Notes: generated by a model from the letters alone, not told the origin. Positions 43,001 through 52,812 are shown, counted from the first letter of the stretch. The stretch is DNA of 64,000 bases from Ectopseudomonas chengduensis (GCF_900102635.1 NZ_FMZQ01000011.1:81469-145468), one strand, 5' to 3'. A program made the numbers and translations.

Positions 43001-44245
43001 ATAGCGTCTGCGGGTTTCCTGCAGTACGCGCATGGCCTGCTGTTCATCGGTCACATCGCGCAGCACCCAGACGTAACCGGCATGACGCCCGACTTCGCTG
43101 ATATCGCTACGGGTCACGGCGAACAGTCGCTCGCGCCCTTCGCTTTCGACTCTGATCAGCTCCGGTCCCAGATCGCTGCTCAGTTGTGGGCTGTTGAGCA
43201 GCAACGGGTCGAGATCGGGCAACAGATCAAGCAGATGGAGTTCCCCGGCCACGTCGCTGGGAACCCCGAACAGCGCTTCGGCCTGCGGGTTCAGGTAGCG
43301 CACCTTGCCATCGGCCTGGGTCACCAGAATGCGTTCTTCGACGGCGCCGAGCGCACTGGCGGCCTGGCGCAGCGAGCGGCGTGTTTCGTTATTCAGGCGC
43401 TGCAGGCTGCGCTGCTCGCGTTGCAGGCCGTACAGGGCCAGCAGGGTAAGCAGGCTGCACAGCGCGAACAGCAGGAACTTGCCGGCCAGGGTCGGCATCA
43501 GCTCGTTGCCGGCGCGTTCTGCATCGAACAGGGCGCGCAGTTGCCAGTCGCTGCCGGGCAGGGTGATCAGTTCCAGGCTTTGTGCCTGTTCTGCCGCAGT
43601 AACCGGAGCGATGATGCCGCCAGCCTGTTGCAGGTCATCGGCACGCGCTATCACGCGGTGACTGAGCAGATCTTCGAGTAACCAGTCGTGCTCGCTCTGG
43701 TGCTGCTCGCGCAGCCAGCCGCGCAACGCACTGATGCGCATGCGCAATACTCGGTGACTGTCGTCAGGCTGACGCAGCAGCAGGTAGAGCGCGCCGCCGT
43801 CCAGTGCGCTGAAAGCGAAGTGATAGGGCTCCGCGCCGCTGCGTTGCTGCTGGCTGCGAATGAAACTGAGGTCACGCGACTCGCTGGCGCTGTCGGCCAG
43901 CAACTGCCCGTTGGCATCGAGCCAGGCCACACTGCTGACGGTCGGGAAAATGCTGCGCAATGCTGTGACCAATTCGCTGCCGTCGCCAGCGCGCGCAGGG
44001 CTGCTTTGTAGCATCGCCTGGCCCGCCTGCGCCTTGAGGCGCATGTTCAGACTCAGGTGCTTGGCCAGTTGGGCGCTGTAACCCTGACTCAGTTGCTTCT
44101 GGCTATCGAGCAACTGGCGGTATTCCTGAGTCAGCTGCCAGGCCAGCAATCCCAGCATCGCCAGCACCAGCACCACCAGGGCACGGCGCAATGCTGCGCG
44201 CGACTCGCCCGGGGAGGAGGAAGGCAGGGATGAGGGAGTCGACAC
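40040..44245 (-). CDS. morA: MorA-like PAS/GGDEF/EAL membrane regulator
   Basis: 1401 aa with a GTG start. An N-terminal membrane helix (ALVVLVLAMLGLLAWQL) and a second near residue ~255 (FLLFALCSLLTLLALYG) flank a periplasmic domain. At least four PAS/PAC units follow. The cyclase domain has GGDEF; the position of the RxxD inhibition site reads DGDD, so product inhibition is probably absent. The phosphodiesterase domain has EALLRW, ELTESILM, DDFGTGYSSL, the lysine in VLKIDRSF, and VIAEGVES, so it looks catalytic. Size and position next to glyA match P. aeruginosa MorA (motility, biofilm, protease control). Confidence 0.88.
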   Translation of the reverse strand: MSTPSSLPSSSPGESRAALRRALVVLVLAMLGLLAWQLTQEYRQLLDSQKQLSQGYSAQLAKHLSLNMRLKAQAGQAMLQSSPARAGDGSELVTALRSIFPTVSSVAWLDANGQLLADSASESRDLSFIRSQQQRSGAEPYHFAFSALDGGALYLLLRQPDDSHRVLRMRISALRGWLREQHQSEHDWLLEDLLSHRVIARADDLQQAGGIIAPVTAAEQAQSLELITLPGSDWQLRALFDAERAGNELMPTLAGKFLLFALCSLLTLLALYGLQREQRSLQRLNNETRRSLRQAASALGAVEERILVTQADGKVRYLNPQAEALFGVPSDVAGELHLLDLLPDLDPLLLNSPQLSSDLGPELIRVESEGRERLFAVTRSDISEVGRHAGYVWVLRDVTDEQQAMRVLQETRRRYQDIFDGTGVALCVLDLSGLRCLLLQHKLRDAAGLQRWLQADAEHQQLLVEQLRITEANQVALNLLGVKSTEQAWQQLIDNGPVQPDDLCYRLAVAVLEGPNLMELETQLVTAQGLQRHVWLVLRLPEMLQDYQAVTLSISDITSRKRIELSLIERERFWSEVVRSVPDLLYVHDMQNRQVLFSNHSLGLQLGYSVSELKAMAGDFWEQVLHPDDSEYYWRIRNLQKVVGNGLLLESVLRWRHRNGQWHWFSIREQALARDERGRVSRLIGVAKDITEQIERNQSLRDSEQRYRLLAESISDVIVSTDDSLNLNYVSPSVEAMLGYNAEWVTANGLQGLAANPQQLTGLYLLLERIRDSLGERDRLERLREELPDQLFVFDCLRADGHKIPVELRLVLMWDENGRFEGILGVGRDISQQRRAEKDLRMAATVFEHSTAAILVTDPAGYIVQVNKAFSRVSGYSAGQVLDQLPGMLTADRQQAAHLQYILGQLNQRGSWEGEVWLKRKGGENFPAWVGITAVHDEEGDLVSYVCFFSDISERKASEQRIHRLAYYDALTHLPNRTLFQDRLHSALQHADRHDEWVVLMFLDLDRFKPINDSLGHAAGDRMLKDVAVRLSACVDGDDTVARMGGDEFTLLLQPRATREGALNRAIHVAEQILSSLARPFVLEGREFFVTASIGIALAPQDGSELSQLMKNADTAMYHAKEHGKNNFQFYQADMNASALERLELESDLRHAQEQSQFVLHYQPQFSGDGNRLTGVEALLRWSHPTRGLVPPDEFIPVLEELGLVVQVGEWVLEEACRQLKAWHEEKIRIPKISVNLSARQFAEGDLSARIAAILDRTGLAPACLELELTESILMRDVASAMQTLGNLKRLGLCIAVDDFGTGYSSLNYLKQFPIDVLKIDRSFVDGLPDGEQDAQIARAIIAMAHSLNMMVIAEGVESQAQLDFLREHDCDEVQGFLLGRPMPARQLTAQFSGAALFILS

Positions 44246-44646
44246 GTTCTGTGAACCTGCAGCCAGTGCTGGGCTATTTTAAGCGTTGAGGCGCGCGGGC
44301 ATGCCTGCGCTCGCGCGAGCCGGCTAGAATGCCTGCAAACGTGGCCAAGTGCCAGCTGCGCCGACGAACGTAGGTTTGCCCTGTCACGCACATTCCGGTA
44401 GTTTTGCGCCGCGCGCGTGAACTGTCCGCGCGGTACTTGGCGTTCGCTCCGGCAGCGGCTAAGGTCTCTGCAAACGCCCCGCTGCAGGCTTGGTGAAAAC
44501 TGCCTGCAGCCGGTAATACGGCGGCCAGGCCGGCACGCAGCAGATGGTCAGACTGTCGGCGTTGCCGGTTTCGTCACTCGCAACGTTATCGCAGTGTCTG
44601 CAAGGCCCGCCATTCTCAGCCCTCATTCTCACCAGTCAGGTTCTCC
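44246..44646. other. 401-bp intergenic region before ettA
   Basis: This gap between divergent morA and ettA holds no convincing gene. A 170-aa reading frame starting at 44417 mostly overlaps ettA and is rejected. A perfect 9-bp hairpin GCTGCAGGC/GCCTGCAGC is at 44481-44510. The region is long for a simple promoter and may carry a structured ettA leader. Confidence 0.5.
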
Positions 44647-46308
<1,662 letters not shown>

Positions 46309-46311
<3 letters not shown>

Positions 46312-46379
46312 GGTGGGTTAGCGGCGCCAAGCACTTAATTGGCTGGTTTCACGAGCAGAGTGCGCCGCGTAACCCACCA
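46309..46379. repeat. GTAGGGTGGGTTA-type REP hairpin after ettA
   Basis: Arms GGGTGGGTTAGCGGCGC and GCGCCGCGTAACCCACC bracket about 35 bases. It starts at the ettA stop codon and precedes the terminator. Confidence 0.7.
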
Positions 46380-46407
46380 TGCGATATCCCGGTGTTACGC
46401 CGGGATG

Positions 46408-46437
46408 AAAAAACGGAGCCCGCGGGCTCCGTTTTCG
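46408..46437 (+). terminator. ettA terminator
   Basis: AAAACGGAGCCCGCGGGCTCCGTTTT is a perfect symmetric hairpin with a T-run on the downstream side, 96 bp after ettA. Confidence 0.85.
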
Positions 46438-46454
46438 TTGAGGGCGCAGGCTAT

Positions 46455-46624
46455 CTGTAGGAGCGGCGCCCCGCCGCGAACCGGGGAAGAGGCGAAAGCT
46501 CCTACCCATTCGGAGTATGTGTCGGTCGAAAGATTGCTACGTACCTGTAGGAGCCGCGCCTCGCGGCGAATCGATCACGCGTTCAGCACAAATCCACAAG
46601 CTTCGCCCCGGGGCGGGGCTCCCA
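46455..46624. repeat. Cluster of GTAGGAGC-type REPs
   Basis: REPs at 46455-46480 and 46545-46570 (both CTGTAGGAGC... ending GCGAA), a partial inverse at 46491-46505, and a full inverse copy at 46599-46624. Together with the preceding hairpin and terminator these account for nearly all of the 380-bp gap between ettA and the convergent PilZ gene. Confidence 0.8.
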
Positions 46625-46691
46625 CGCAAGACCGCCTTATAGTGCTTATCTGATTGGCATCAGCTTTTTCGTTGGTGTGGGTTTGGTGCCC

Positions 46692-47024
46692 TCAGAGCCT
46701 GGCCAGCAGGCTCTCTAGAGCCTTGGCCTGATCCTCGGCCAGATCGATGATATGAAAGCCGGCCCAGCAATGCTGGCCGTCGGCGCCGGGGCGGCTCCAC
46801 AGGCAATCGGCGCCCAGGCGCACTTCCTGTACCGCATCGCTACCTGAGGTGCACACCAGGCGGCATTCCAGCACCGCGTCGGCGGTATGGGGGGTGTCGC
46901 TGAACAGCATGAAACCATCGGCAGACAGGTCGACTATCCGGCCCAGGCGCTGGCCGCTGTTCAGGTCGAAGACCTCCAGCTGCATTTCGGTGCCATGGCG
47001 GCTGTGTTGACGACGCTCTTCCAT
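46692..47024 (-). CDS. PilZ-domain protein downstream of DUF1631 gene
   Basis: 110 aa with intact c-di-GMP motifs: RQHSR (RxxxR) at residues ~4-8 and DLSADG (DxSxxG) at ~33. The end (GFHIIDLAEDQAKALESLLA) is typical of short PilZ proteins. It starts 9 bp after the DUF1631 stop, so the two are almost certainly one operon and may act together. Confidence 0.9.
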   Translation of the reverse strand: MEERRQHSRHGTEMQLEVFDLNSGQRLGRIVDLSADGFMLFSDTPHTADAVLECRLVCTSGSDAVQEVRLGADCLWSRPGADGQHCWAGFHIIDLAEDQAKALESLLARL

Positions 47025-47033
47025 GGAAATTCC

Positions 47034-49355
47034 TCAGCGGGGTTCGGCCGTGCGCCCAGTGAAACGCTGTAGCACACGGTAAATGGCAGTCAGCGCGCGA
47101 TCCACCAGGGGCGCCGCGCGTTCGGGTGTCACGATTCGGGCCAGGCCCTTTTCCATCTCGCTGGCCAGCAGGGTCAGCGGTTTGATCGCCACGCGCTGGC
47201 CACTGTGGTCGACGAACATGTAGTTGTGCGTGGTCGGGCTGAACCAGGAAAGCTTGAGCACGCGGCTCTTGCCGCCCTCGACGAACTCGAACCAGGTGCC
47301 GAACTCGACGCTGGCCAATTCCTTGGCCAGGGCTTGTGCGCGTGCCGAGAGTTTGCTGCGCAAAGGTGCCTGGCGAGCCAGGTCGGCATCTTCTCCAAGC
47401 ATGGCGCCCAGGGGACTTTCTGGCAGGGTAGGTTTGAGCTGGGCGGCCAACTGCGGCTGCTTGGCCTGGACTGCATGCTGGCAGGCCACCAGGTCCTGCA
47501 GCAGGCGACGGATACCGTCCTCATGGTAGCCGCCGAGCAATTCCAGGCCCTTGCGCAGGTCGCTGAGCATCGGCACGCGCTGTTCCTGCAACTGCAGCAC
47601 CTCGGCCTCGCCGAGCGGTGTGCCGCTCCAGGCCAGCTGTTCGGCCACTTCGCAGGAGCGCTTCCACTCCGTGCTCTGTTCGCCATGGCGCAGCAGGACA
47701 AACACCAGGACGTCGGCCCAGGTCAGTTCGAGGAAGTTGCGGATGATGGTTGGTAGGTCGCGCTTTCCGACGCATCGCTGAACCACCTCAAGCGCCTGCT
47801 CGCGAGCCCCCAGTAGACGATCACGCCCCTTGGCCGCCTCGACCGCGCGGCGTTCGCGCAGTTCGACCTTGTGGCGCAGGGTCTCGACATACTCGTTGAA
47901 CTCCTCGATCAGGCTGTCGAACAGTCCCAGGTCACCGCTGAAGCCGTGAATCACCCGTTCGACTACCCATTGCATCTTGGCCAGCAGGCTGCGTTCGTCA
48001 CCTTCGCTGCCGTAAAGCACGCCAGCCTGGGCCATGGTGTTGAGCAGGCGTCGCGCCGGATGGTGGTGTTGGGTGAACAGCGCCTTGTCCTGCAGCGCGA
48101 TTTTCAGATAGGGCGTATGCAGGTGCGAAAGTGCGGTCTTGCAGGCGTCCGGCAGGTTCTCATCATCGAGGATGAAGTCGAACAGCATGCCAACCAGGTC
48201 GATCACGTCGGCTTCCTGATCGGACACCTTGCTGTCGCCCGGCAGGCTGCTGTGCGATTCCAGTTGCTGCTGCAGGTCGGCCTTGAGGCCTTCAACGGCT
48301 TGCGGTTGATGCAGGCGCTGGGCCAGTTCGTGGGCCGACTGCTGTTGCATGCGATTGAGTGCAGCAAGCAGTTCGCTGGCGCTGTAGGTACGGCTGGCCT
48401 GGCGCGGTGAGAAGCTGACGATGCTCCGTGTGCCGCCCAGCAGCGGCGCGTCCGGGTGGCTCTGGCGGTGTTCGCCGAGCAGGCTGGACAGGCCGCTGAA
48501 CAGCGCGCCCGGATCGCTCGGCGGCGGTGCGCTGAGATCCAGATCGAACAGCGCCGGCTCTACGGGCGCTGGCGTCGTACCCGGTCTGCCCGCTGTCTGT
48601 TGGGGGGGCGGGGCTTCTGGCGCAGGTGCATCGGGACGGCTGACGCTTTGATTGATCTGCGCGCTGTACTTGAGGTTGGGCAGCACGCCGGCATCGATCA
48701 GACGCTGGTTGAGTGCACCATAGAGTGAATCGAGGCTCTGCATCACATGGCGATCGAAGAGCATGTAGAGGATGGTCTTGATCTGCAGCGGGAAGGGGCA
48801 GGGCGCCAGCGCATCGCGAAACGCCTGGGCAATGGCCTGTGGGCCGAAGGGGTTGCTGTCCTCGCCGAGCTTCTGGCCGTTGTTGAGCAGCGCCAGGCGC
48901 TGCTCCAGAGCGAATAGCGGCTGGGTGCAGCGTGCCTTGACCCGGCTGACCATATTGGTGACTTGCAGGGTTTCTTCGTAATCCTCGTTCTGCACCAGGG
49001 CCAATTGCTCGGGGTCCACTTCGGCCGGCGTCTGATCCTGCAGTTTGCCGTCGAGGAAATCGGAAAAATTGTTGGCGATGGCCTGGTGGTAGCTGCGCTC
49101 GATCTGTGGACGCTGGCGGCGGATCTCGCGCATGTTGTCGAAGAACAACGTCTGCACCTTGTTGTTCTCGGCTTTCTCGGCGCATTCGAACAGGGTGTCA
49201 TCGACTTGGCCGAATACACCGCTCAGATGCTCCGCCAGTCGGTTCATCACCAGTTTGCGGCAGGCTTGTACCAGATCGCTGAAGCGCGGCTGTATACCGC
49301 GGCTGGCGAGGCTAACCACCTTGGGATGAATGGGGGGCTTGTCCTGGTTGCTCAT
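47034..49355 (-). CDS. DUF1631 protein
   Basis: 773-aa soluble, mostly helical protein of the DUF1631 family, with ACRKLVMNRLAEHLSGVFGQ near the start and a Pro/Ala-rich linker (PAPEAPPPQQTAGRPGTTPA) around residue 250. The C-terminal ~120 residues turn to beta-rich sequence (EFGTWFEFVEGGKSRVLKLS, WFSPTTHNYMFVDHSGQRVA, IKPLTLLASEMEKGLARIV) that by eye resembles a PilZ-like or SH3-like barrel, though RxxxR and DxSxxG are absent. No biochemical function is established to my knowledge. A PilZ gene follows in the operon. Confidence 0.85.
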   Translation of the reverse strand: MSNQDKPPIHPKVVSLASRGIQPRFSDLVQACRKLVMNRLAEHLSGVFGQVDDTLFECAEKAENNKVQTLFFDNMREIRRQRPQIERSYHQAIANNFSDFLDGKLQDQTPAEVDPEQLALVQNEDYEETLQVTNMVSRVKARCTQPLFALEQRLALLNNGQKLGEDSNPFGPQAIAQAFRDALAPCPFPLQIKTILYMLFDRHVMQSLDSLYGALNQRLIDAGVLPNLKYSAQINQSVSRPDAPAPEAPPPQQTAGRPGTTPAPVEPALFDLDLSAPPPSDPGALFSGLSSLLGEHRQSHPDAPLLGGTRSIVSFSPRQASRTYSASELLAALNRMQQQSAHELAQRLHQPQAVEGLKADLQQQLESHSSLPGDSKVSDQEADVIDLVGMLFDFILDDENLPDACKTALSHLHTPYLKIALQDKALFTQHHHPARRLLNTMAQAGVLYGSEGDERSLLAKMQWVVERVIHGFSGDLGLFDSLIEEFNEYVETLRHKVELRERRAVEAAKGRDRLLGAREQALEVVQRCVGKRDLPTIIRNFLELTWADVLVFVLLRHGEQSTEWKRSCEVAEQLAWSGTPLGEAEVLQLQEQRVPMLSDLRKGLELLGGYHEDGIRRLLQDLVACQHAVQAKQPQLAAQLKPTLPESPLGAMLGEDADLARQAPLRSKLSARAQALAKELASVEFGTWFEFVEGGKSRVLKLSWFSPTTHNYMFVDHSGQRVAIKPLTLLASEMEKGLARIVTPERAAPLVDRALTAIYRVLQRFTGRTAEPR

Positions 49356-49473
49356 GGACTGTCCTGACTGGCGTCGTCGGCTGGCGCGTCCTGCGTCGTG
49401 CCGCAGTTCGATGAAACATATAGTAGTCCATGGCTTGCCTGCAAAGCATTGTCGTAAAAGCAGTTTGCAGGGG

Positions 49474-49501
49474 TTGACAGGGAAATTTTGCTACGTAAAA
49501 T
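49474..49501 (+). promoter_or_regulatory. Sigma-70 promoter of the tRNA cluster
   Basis: TTGACA (49474-49479), 16 bases, TAAAAT (49496-49501), then a GC-rich discriminator GGCGCGCCTC as in stringently controlled stable-RNA promoters. It lies 60 bp before tRNA-Asn. Confidence 0.82.
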
Positions 49502-49561
49502 GGCGCGCCTCTGAAGCGGTAAAGCGAAAGCCGAAGCGCAACAGAGCTGGAAGACCGAAGT

Positions 49562-49637
49562 TCCGCGATAGCTCAGTCGGTAGAGCAAATGACTGTTAAT
49601 CATTGGGTCCCTGGTTCGAGTCCAGGTCGCGGAGCCA
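49562..49637 (+). tRNA. tRNA-Asn (GTT)
   Basis: 76 nt including encoded CCA. The acceptor arms TCCGCGA and TCGCGGA pair. Anticodon loop CTGTTAA gives anticodon GTT at 49595-49597. T-arm GGTTCGAGTCC is normal. Confidence 0.97.
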
Positions 49638-49646
49638 ACTTCCTAT

Positions 49647-49723
49647 CGGGGTATAGCGCAGTCCGGTAGCGCGCTTGCTTTGGGAGCAAGATGTCGGGAG
49701 TTCGAATCCCCCTACCCCGACCA
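49647..49723 (+). tRNA. tRNA-Pro (TGG)
   Basis: 77 nt with encoded CCA. Acceptor arms CGGGGTA/TACCCCG pair. Anticodon stem CTTGC/GCAAG with loop TTTGGGA gives TGG at 49681-49683. Nine bases after tRNA-Asn, so one transcript. Confidence 0.97.
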
Positions 49724-49728
49724 TATTT

Positions 49729-49804
49729 GGGTCGTTAGCTCAGTTGGTAGAGCAGTTGGCTTTTAACCAATTGGTCGTAGGTTCGAATCCTACACGACCC
49801 ACCA
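49729..49804 (+). tRNA. tRNA-Lys (TTT)
   Basis: 76 nt with encoded CCA. Acceptor arms GGGTCGT/ACGACCC pair. Loop CTTTTAA gives TTT at 49762-49764. Last gene of the Asn-Pro-Lys cluster. Confidence 0.97.
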
Positions 49805-49814
49805 CTACAACGAA

Positions 49815-49839
49815 CAAGCCCGCCTAGCGCGGGCTTTTT
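49815..49839 (+). terminator. tRNA cluster terminator
   Basis: AAGCCCGC-CTAG-CGCGGGCTTTTT, a G+C-rich stem followed by five T, eleven bases after tRNA-Lys. Confidence 0.9.
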
Positions 49840-49986
49840 CGTTTCTGTGCCTCACGCGGGTCTGGGCCGTCTCGCATTGTCCCGGCCACGCTGGCCGGTT
49901 CGCACAGGTGCGTCATACGCACCACGGGCGATCGGCTGTCTCGCAAAGGGGAATGCCAACATTTTTCCTACGGGCGCTTCAGCTCG

Positions 49987-50053
49987 TAGGGTGGGCTTTA
50001 GCCCACCAGCGGTCGACGTGGGCTGAAGCGGATCGCCGCCCGGCCCACCCTAC
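49987..50053. repeat. GTAGGGTGGGC-type REP doublet
   Basis: GTAGGGTGGGCTTTAGCCC hairpin followed by a segment matching, in inverse orientation, the element at 17470-17511, ending GGCCCACCCTAC. It lies between the tRNA terminator and the ndh stop; the rest of that 270-bp gap shows nothing recognisable. Confidence 0.72.
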
Positions 50054-50074
50054 AGTCTGTAGCCTGCCACTACT

Positions 50075-51376
50075 TCAATGCAGCTTCAGGCGCGGCTCGG
50101 TGCTGCGTCCGATGCGGTCGCTGAGCATCAGCAGCAGGGTGCGTGGTACGCCATACAGCGCCATCTGGTGCATGCGGTACAGCGACACGTAGAACACCCG
50201 CGCCAGCCAGCCTTCGAGCATGACGCTGCCGGTCAGGTTGCCCATCAGGTTACCGACCGCGGAGAAGCTCGACAGCGAGATCAGCGAGCCGTAATCGCGA
50301 TAGCGATATTCCGGCAGCGGCTGGGCGCTGATCTTCAAACGTAGCGACTTGGCCAGCAGCGATGCCTGCTGATGCGCTGCCTGGGCGCGTGGCGGCACGT
50401 TGCGGCCCTCAGTGCCCGGCTGCGGGCAGGCTGCGCAGTCGCCGAAGGCGAACACGTCGTCATCGAGCGTCGTTTGCAGGGTCGGACGAACCTGCAGCTG
50501 GTTGATGCGGTTGCTCTCCAGACCATCGAGGTCCTTGAGAAAACCGGGGGCGCGAATGCCGGCAGCCCAGACTTTCAGGCTGGCCGGGATGAAGTTGCCG
50601 TCGGCGGTTTTCAGACCGTCGGCGGTCACTTCGCTGACGGCGGCGCCGGTCAGCACGGTGACGCCGAGCTTTTCCAGGGTCTGATGCACCGGCCGAGCGA
50701 TGCGCTCGGGCAGGGCTGGCAATACACGCGGCCCGGCCTCGATCAGGGTGATACGCATGTCTTCAGGGCGAATGCGATTGAGGCCATAGGCAGCCAACTG
50801 CTTGGCAGCGTGGTGCAGTTCTGCTGCCAGCTCGACCCCGGTGGCACCGGCGCCGACGATGGCGATATCGATCTGCGAGCCATCCGCGCCTTCATTGGCA
50901 TGCGCCCGCAAGTAGTGGCTGAGCATGCGGCGATGGAAGCGCTCGGCCTGCGCGCGGGTGTCGAGGAAAATGCAGTGCTCAGCGGCGCCTGGCGTGCCGA
51001 AGTCATTGGTGGTGCTGCCAACGGCAATGACCAGGCTGTCGTAGGTGATGCGGCGTTCAGGCATCAGTACCTGGCCGTCGTCATCTAGCGTCGGTGCCAG
51101 GGTGATGCTCTTACTGGCGCGGTCGAGGCCGGACATGCGCCCGAGCTGGAACTCGAAATGGTTCCACTTGGCCTGAGCCACGTAGTTCAGTTCGTCTTCC
51201 GAGGAGTTCAGCGAGCCGGCGGCCACTTCGTGCAGCAGGGGCTTCCAGATATGGGTGAGGTTGGCGTCGACCAGAATGATTCGGGCCGCGCCACTCTTGC
51301 CCAGTTTTCTACCCAGACGGGTGGCCAGCTCCAAACCGCCGGCGCCGCCGCCGACAATCACGATGCGATGGGACAT
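50075..51376 (-). CDS. ndh: Type II NADH dehydrogenase
   Basis: 433-aa single-subunit, non-proton-pumping NADH:quinone oxidoreductase bound peripherally to the inner membrane. The FAD-binding fold opens HRIVIVGGGAGGLELATRLG. The NADH fold is DIAIVGAGATGVELAAELHH. FAFGDCAACPQPGT gives the second FAD contact. The C-terminal amphipathic region (MLEGWLARVFYVSLYRMHQM) anchors it. The upstream genes DUF3094, MOSC and DUF1780 run in the same direction. Confidence 0.96.
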   Translation of the reverse strand: MSHRIVIVGGGAGGLELATRLGRKLGKSGAARIILVDANLTHIWKPLLHEVAAGSLNSSEDELNYVAQAKWNHFEFQLGRMSGLDRASKSITLAPTLDDDGQVLMPERRITYDSLVIAVGSTTNDFGTPGAAEHCIFLDTRAQAERFHRRMLSHYLRAHANEGADGSQIDIAIVGAGATGVELAAELHHAAKQLAAYGLNRIRPEDMRITLIEAGPRVLPALPERIARPVHQTLEKLGVTVLTGAAVSEVTADGLKTADGNFIPASLKVWAAGIRAPGFLKDLDGLESNRINQLQVRPTLQTTLDDDVFAFGDCAACPQPGTEGRNVPPRAQAAHQQASLLAKSLRLKISAQPLPEYRYRDYGSLISLSSFSAVGNLMGNLTGSVMLEGWLARVFYVSLYRMHQMALYGVPRTLLLMLSDRIGRSTEPRLKLH

Positions 51377-51439
51377 GGATATTGCTCACAAGGCTTTGAA
51401 AAAGACGGTGTGAGTGCGAGAGGGCGAGCGCAAGGCAGC

Positions 51440-51613
51440 TCATAGCACCAGTCGACTCAGCAAGCGGCTCAGCAGGCCCAGGCCAATGGTCACGACCATG
51501 ACCAGCGCCAGCAGATGCCAAACGCGAAACGGCTGACGTTCAACCTGATGCTGCGGTGCGCTCAGGTATTGGTCGACTTTCTGTTGGTCTTCGGGGCTCA
51601 GGCGACTGGTCAT
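51440..51613 (-). CDS. DUF3094 small membrane protein
   Basis: 57 aa: MTSRLSPEDQQKVDQYLSAP, a linker, then one membrane helix (WHLLALVMVVTIGLGLLSRL) and RLLSRLVL end. It matches the DUF3094 family, which in Pseudomonas is typically encoded just before ndh. The start ATG is at 51613. It may be a small partner of the NADH dehydrogenase; that is inferred only from the neighbourhood. Confidence 0.82.
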   Translation of the reverse strand: MTSRLSPEDQQKVDQYLSAPQHQVERQPFRVWHLLALVMVVTIGLGLLSRLLSRLVL

Positions 51614-51637
51614 GGGCGGGCCTCTGCTTGAATGCGG

Positions 51638-52186
51638 CTATTCTAGGCGTACCCGCCAGCCTTGGCGAGCGTCGTTGTCCTGCGGGTCAGATATCGTTTC
51701 GAGGGGTTCCACACTTACCGTGTCCTCCAGGCGGATGATGCCGCCTTCGATCACGCGAGCGGTAATGCCGCCATGGCCACGCATGGCCTGGAAGGTGCCG
51801 TGACCGAGGCGTTCCTCCAGGCGGGCGCAGGGTTGGCACCAACCGGTGGTTTCCAGCAGTGCCTGGCCAATGCGAAAGCGACGGCCCTTGAGGCTGAACA
51901 GATTGATGCCGGCGACCGCGATATTGCGGCGCAGCTCGCTGGGCGGCATGGGTGCATCGCGGCCGAGCAAGGCGGCAACGACGGCCAGGTGTTCCCACTG
52001 GATCAGCGTGACCTGCCGCGCATTGCGTGGCCCGGGACGGCTGTGATCGCCGGTCAGGCCGGCTTCACGCCGCGCTTCCACGGCCTCGACTTCGAGCATC
52101 GCCTCGCGCGCCTTGGGGCGAACCCCTATCCAGCGCACCTGGCCGACTTGCGGCACGTCGGCGAGCAATTCCTGCAAGGGGCTCAC
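51638..52186 (-). CDS. MOSC-domain protein
   Basis: 182-aa MOSC (molybdenum cofactor sulfurase C-terminal) protein. Key features: GLTGDHSRPGPRNARQVTLI near residue 45, ELRRNIAVAGINLFSLKGRR, and GWCQPCARLEERLGHGTFQA carrying the conserved cysteine. It likely binds Moco-linked sulfur or detoxifies reduced substrates as in YiiM/YcbX, but the partner is unknown. Overlaps the DUF1780 stop by 4 bp. Confidence 0.9.
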   Translation of the reverse strand: MSPLQELLADVPQVGQVRWIGVRPKAREAMLEVEAVEARREAGLTGDHSRPGPRNARQVTLIQWEHLAVVAALLGRDAPMPPSELRRNIAVAGINLFSLKGRRFRIGQALLETTGWCQPCARLEERLGHGTFQAMRGHGGITARVIEGGIIRLEDTVSVEPLETISDPQDNDARQGWRVRLE

Positions 52187-52812
52187 AGGCCGATACCGAT
52201 GTCGAACAGCAGACTACGGCCGAGGTTTTGCCGCAGAAAATCCGGCGCGTCCGGGTGAGCGAACAGCACACGGGCAAAGCGCGGACCAACCAAGGACAGC
52301 GAGCGCCAGCCTTGGCGCAGGTATTCGGTAGGGGGCGGGAAGTGGCTGTTGCAGTCGAGCACGGCGCGCTTGAGGCTGACGAAGGCGACCAGGTCGAGTT
52401 CGCCGAGGTCGATGCCACGCTCGCGGTAGTTATGCGCCTTCTTGCGCAGGGTCGGCGCCAGCCTCGTCTGCATCTCACTGGCTGGAATACGTTTGGGGCG
52501 CGCTTCACGGCGTACCAGCTGGCTCAGGGAAAAGGCGCTGCGGCGCCGCTCCAGTTCGGCGCGCCACTCGTCATTGAGGCGCCGGCCTTCATCGAGCACG
52601 AAAAACACTTCGAAGTTGGCATCGCGAAACAGCACGTCCGGCGGCTCCTGGCCGCTGGGCGTGAAGTCGTCGCTGTGATGGCGCACGTTCAGCGCTTGTA
52701 GCAGGCGTTGACAGACCCAACGCTCACGCTCCCATTTCTTGGCGTTGGAGAGGAAGGCATTGGCTTGTTCGGCCTGGTGCGTAAGTAAGCGCAGATAATC
52801 GGAATCGTCCAT
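52183..52812 (-). CDS. DUF1780 protein
   Basis: 209 aa, N-terminus MDDSDYLRLLTHQAEQANAF followed by SNAKKWERERWVCQRLLQAL. A segment DVLFRDANFEVFFVLDEGRR resembles the D...E-x-K-like core strand region of nuclease-type folds, without a clear catalytic set. DUF1780 is found mostly in Pseudomonas. Function unknown. Co-translated with the MOSC gene. Confidence 0.75.
   Translation of the reverse strand: MDDSDYLRLLTHQAEQANAFLSNAKKWERERWVCQRLLQALNVRHHSDDFTPSGQEPPDVLFRDANFEVFFVLDEGRRLNDEWRAELERRRSAFSLSQLVRREARPKRIPASEMQTRLAPTLRKKAHNYRERGIDLGELDLVAFVSLKRAVLDCNSHFPPPTEYLRQGWRSLSLVGPRFARVLFAHPDAPDFLRQNLGRSLLFDIGIGL

Noticed and set aside
40574..43681. 1035-codon open frame on the plus strand
   Set aside because: Antisense to the morA-like gene, whose PAS, GGDEF and EAL motifs are unmistakable; the plus-strand translation shows no motif.
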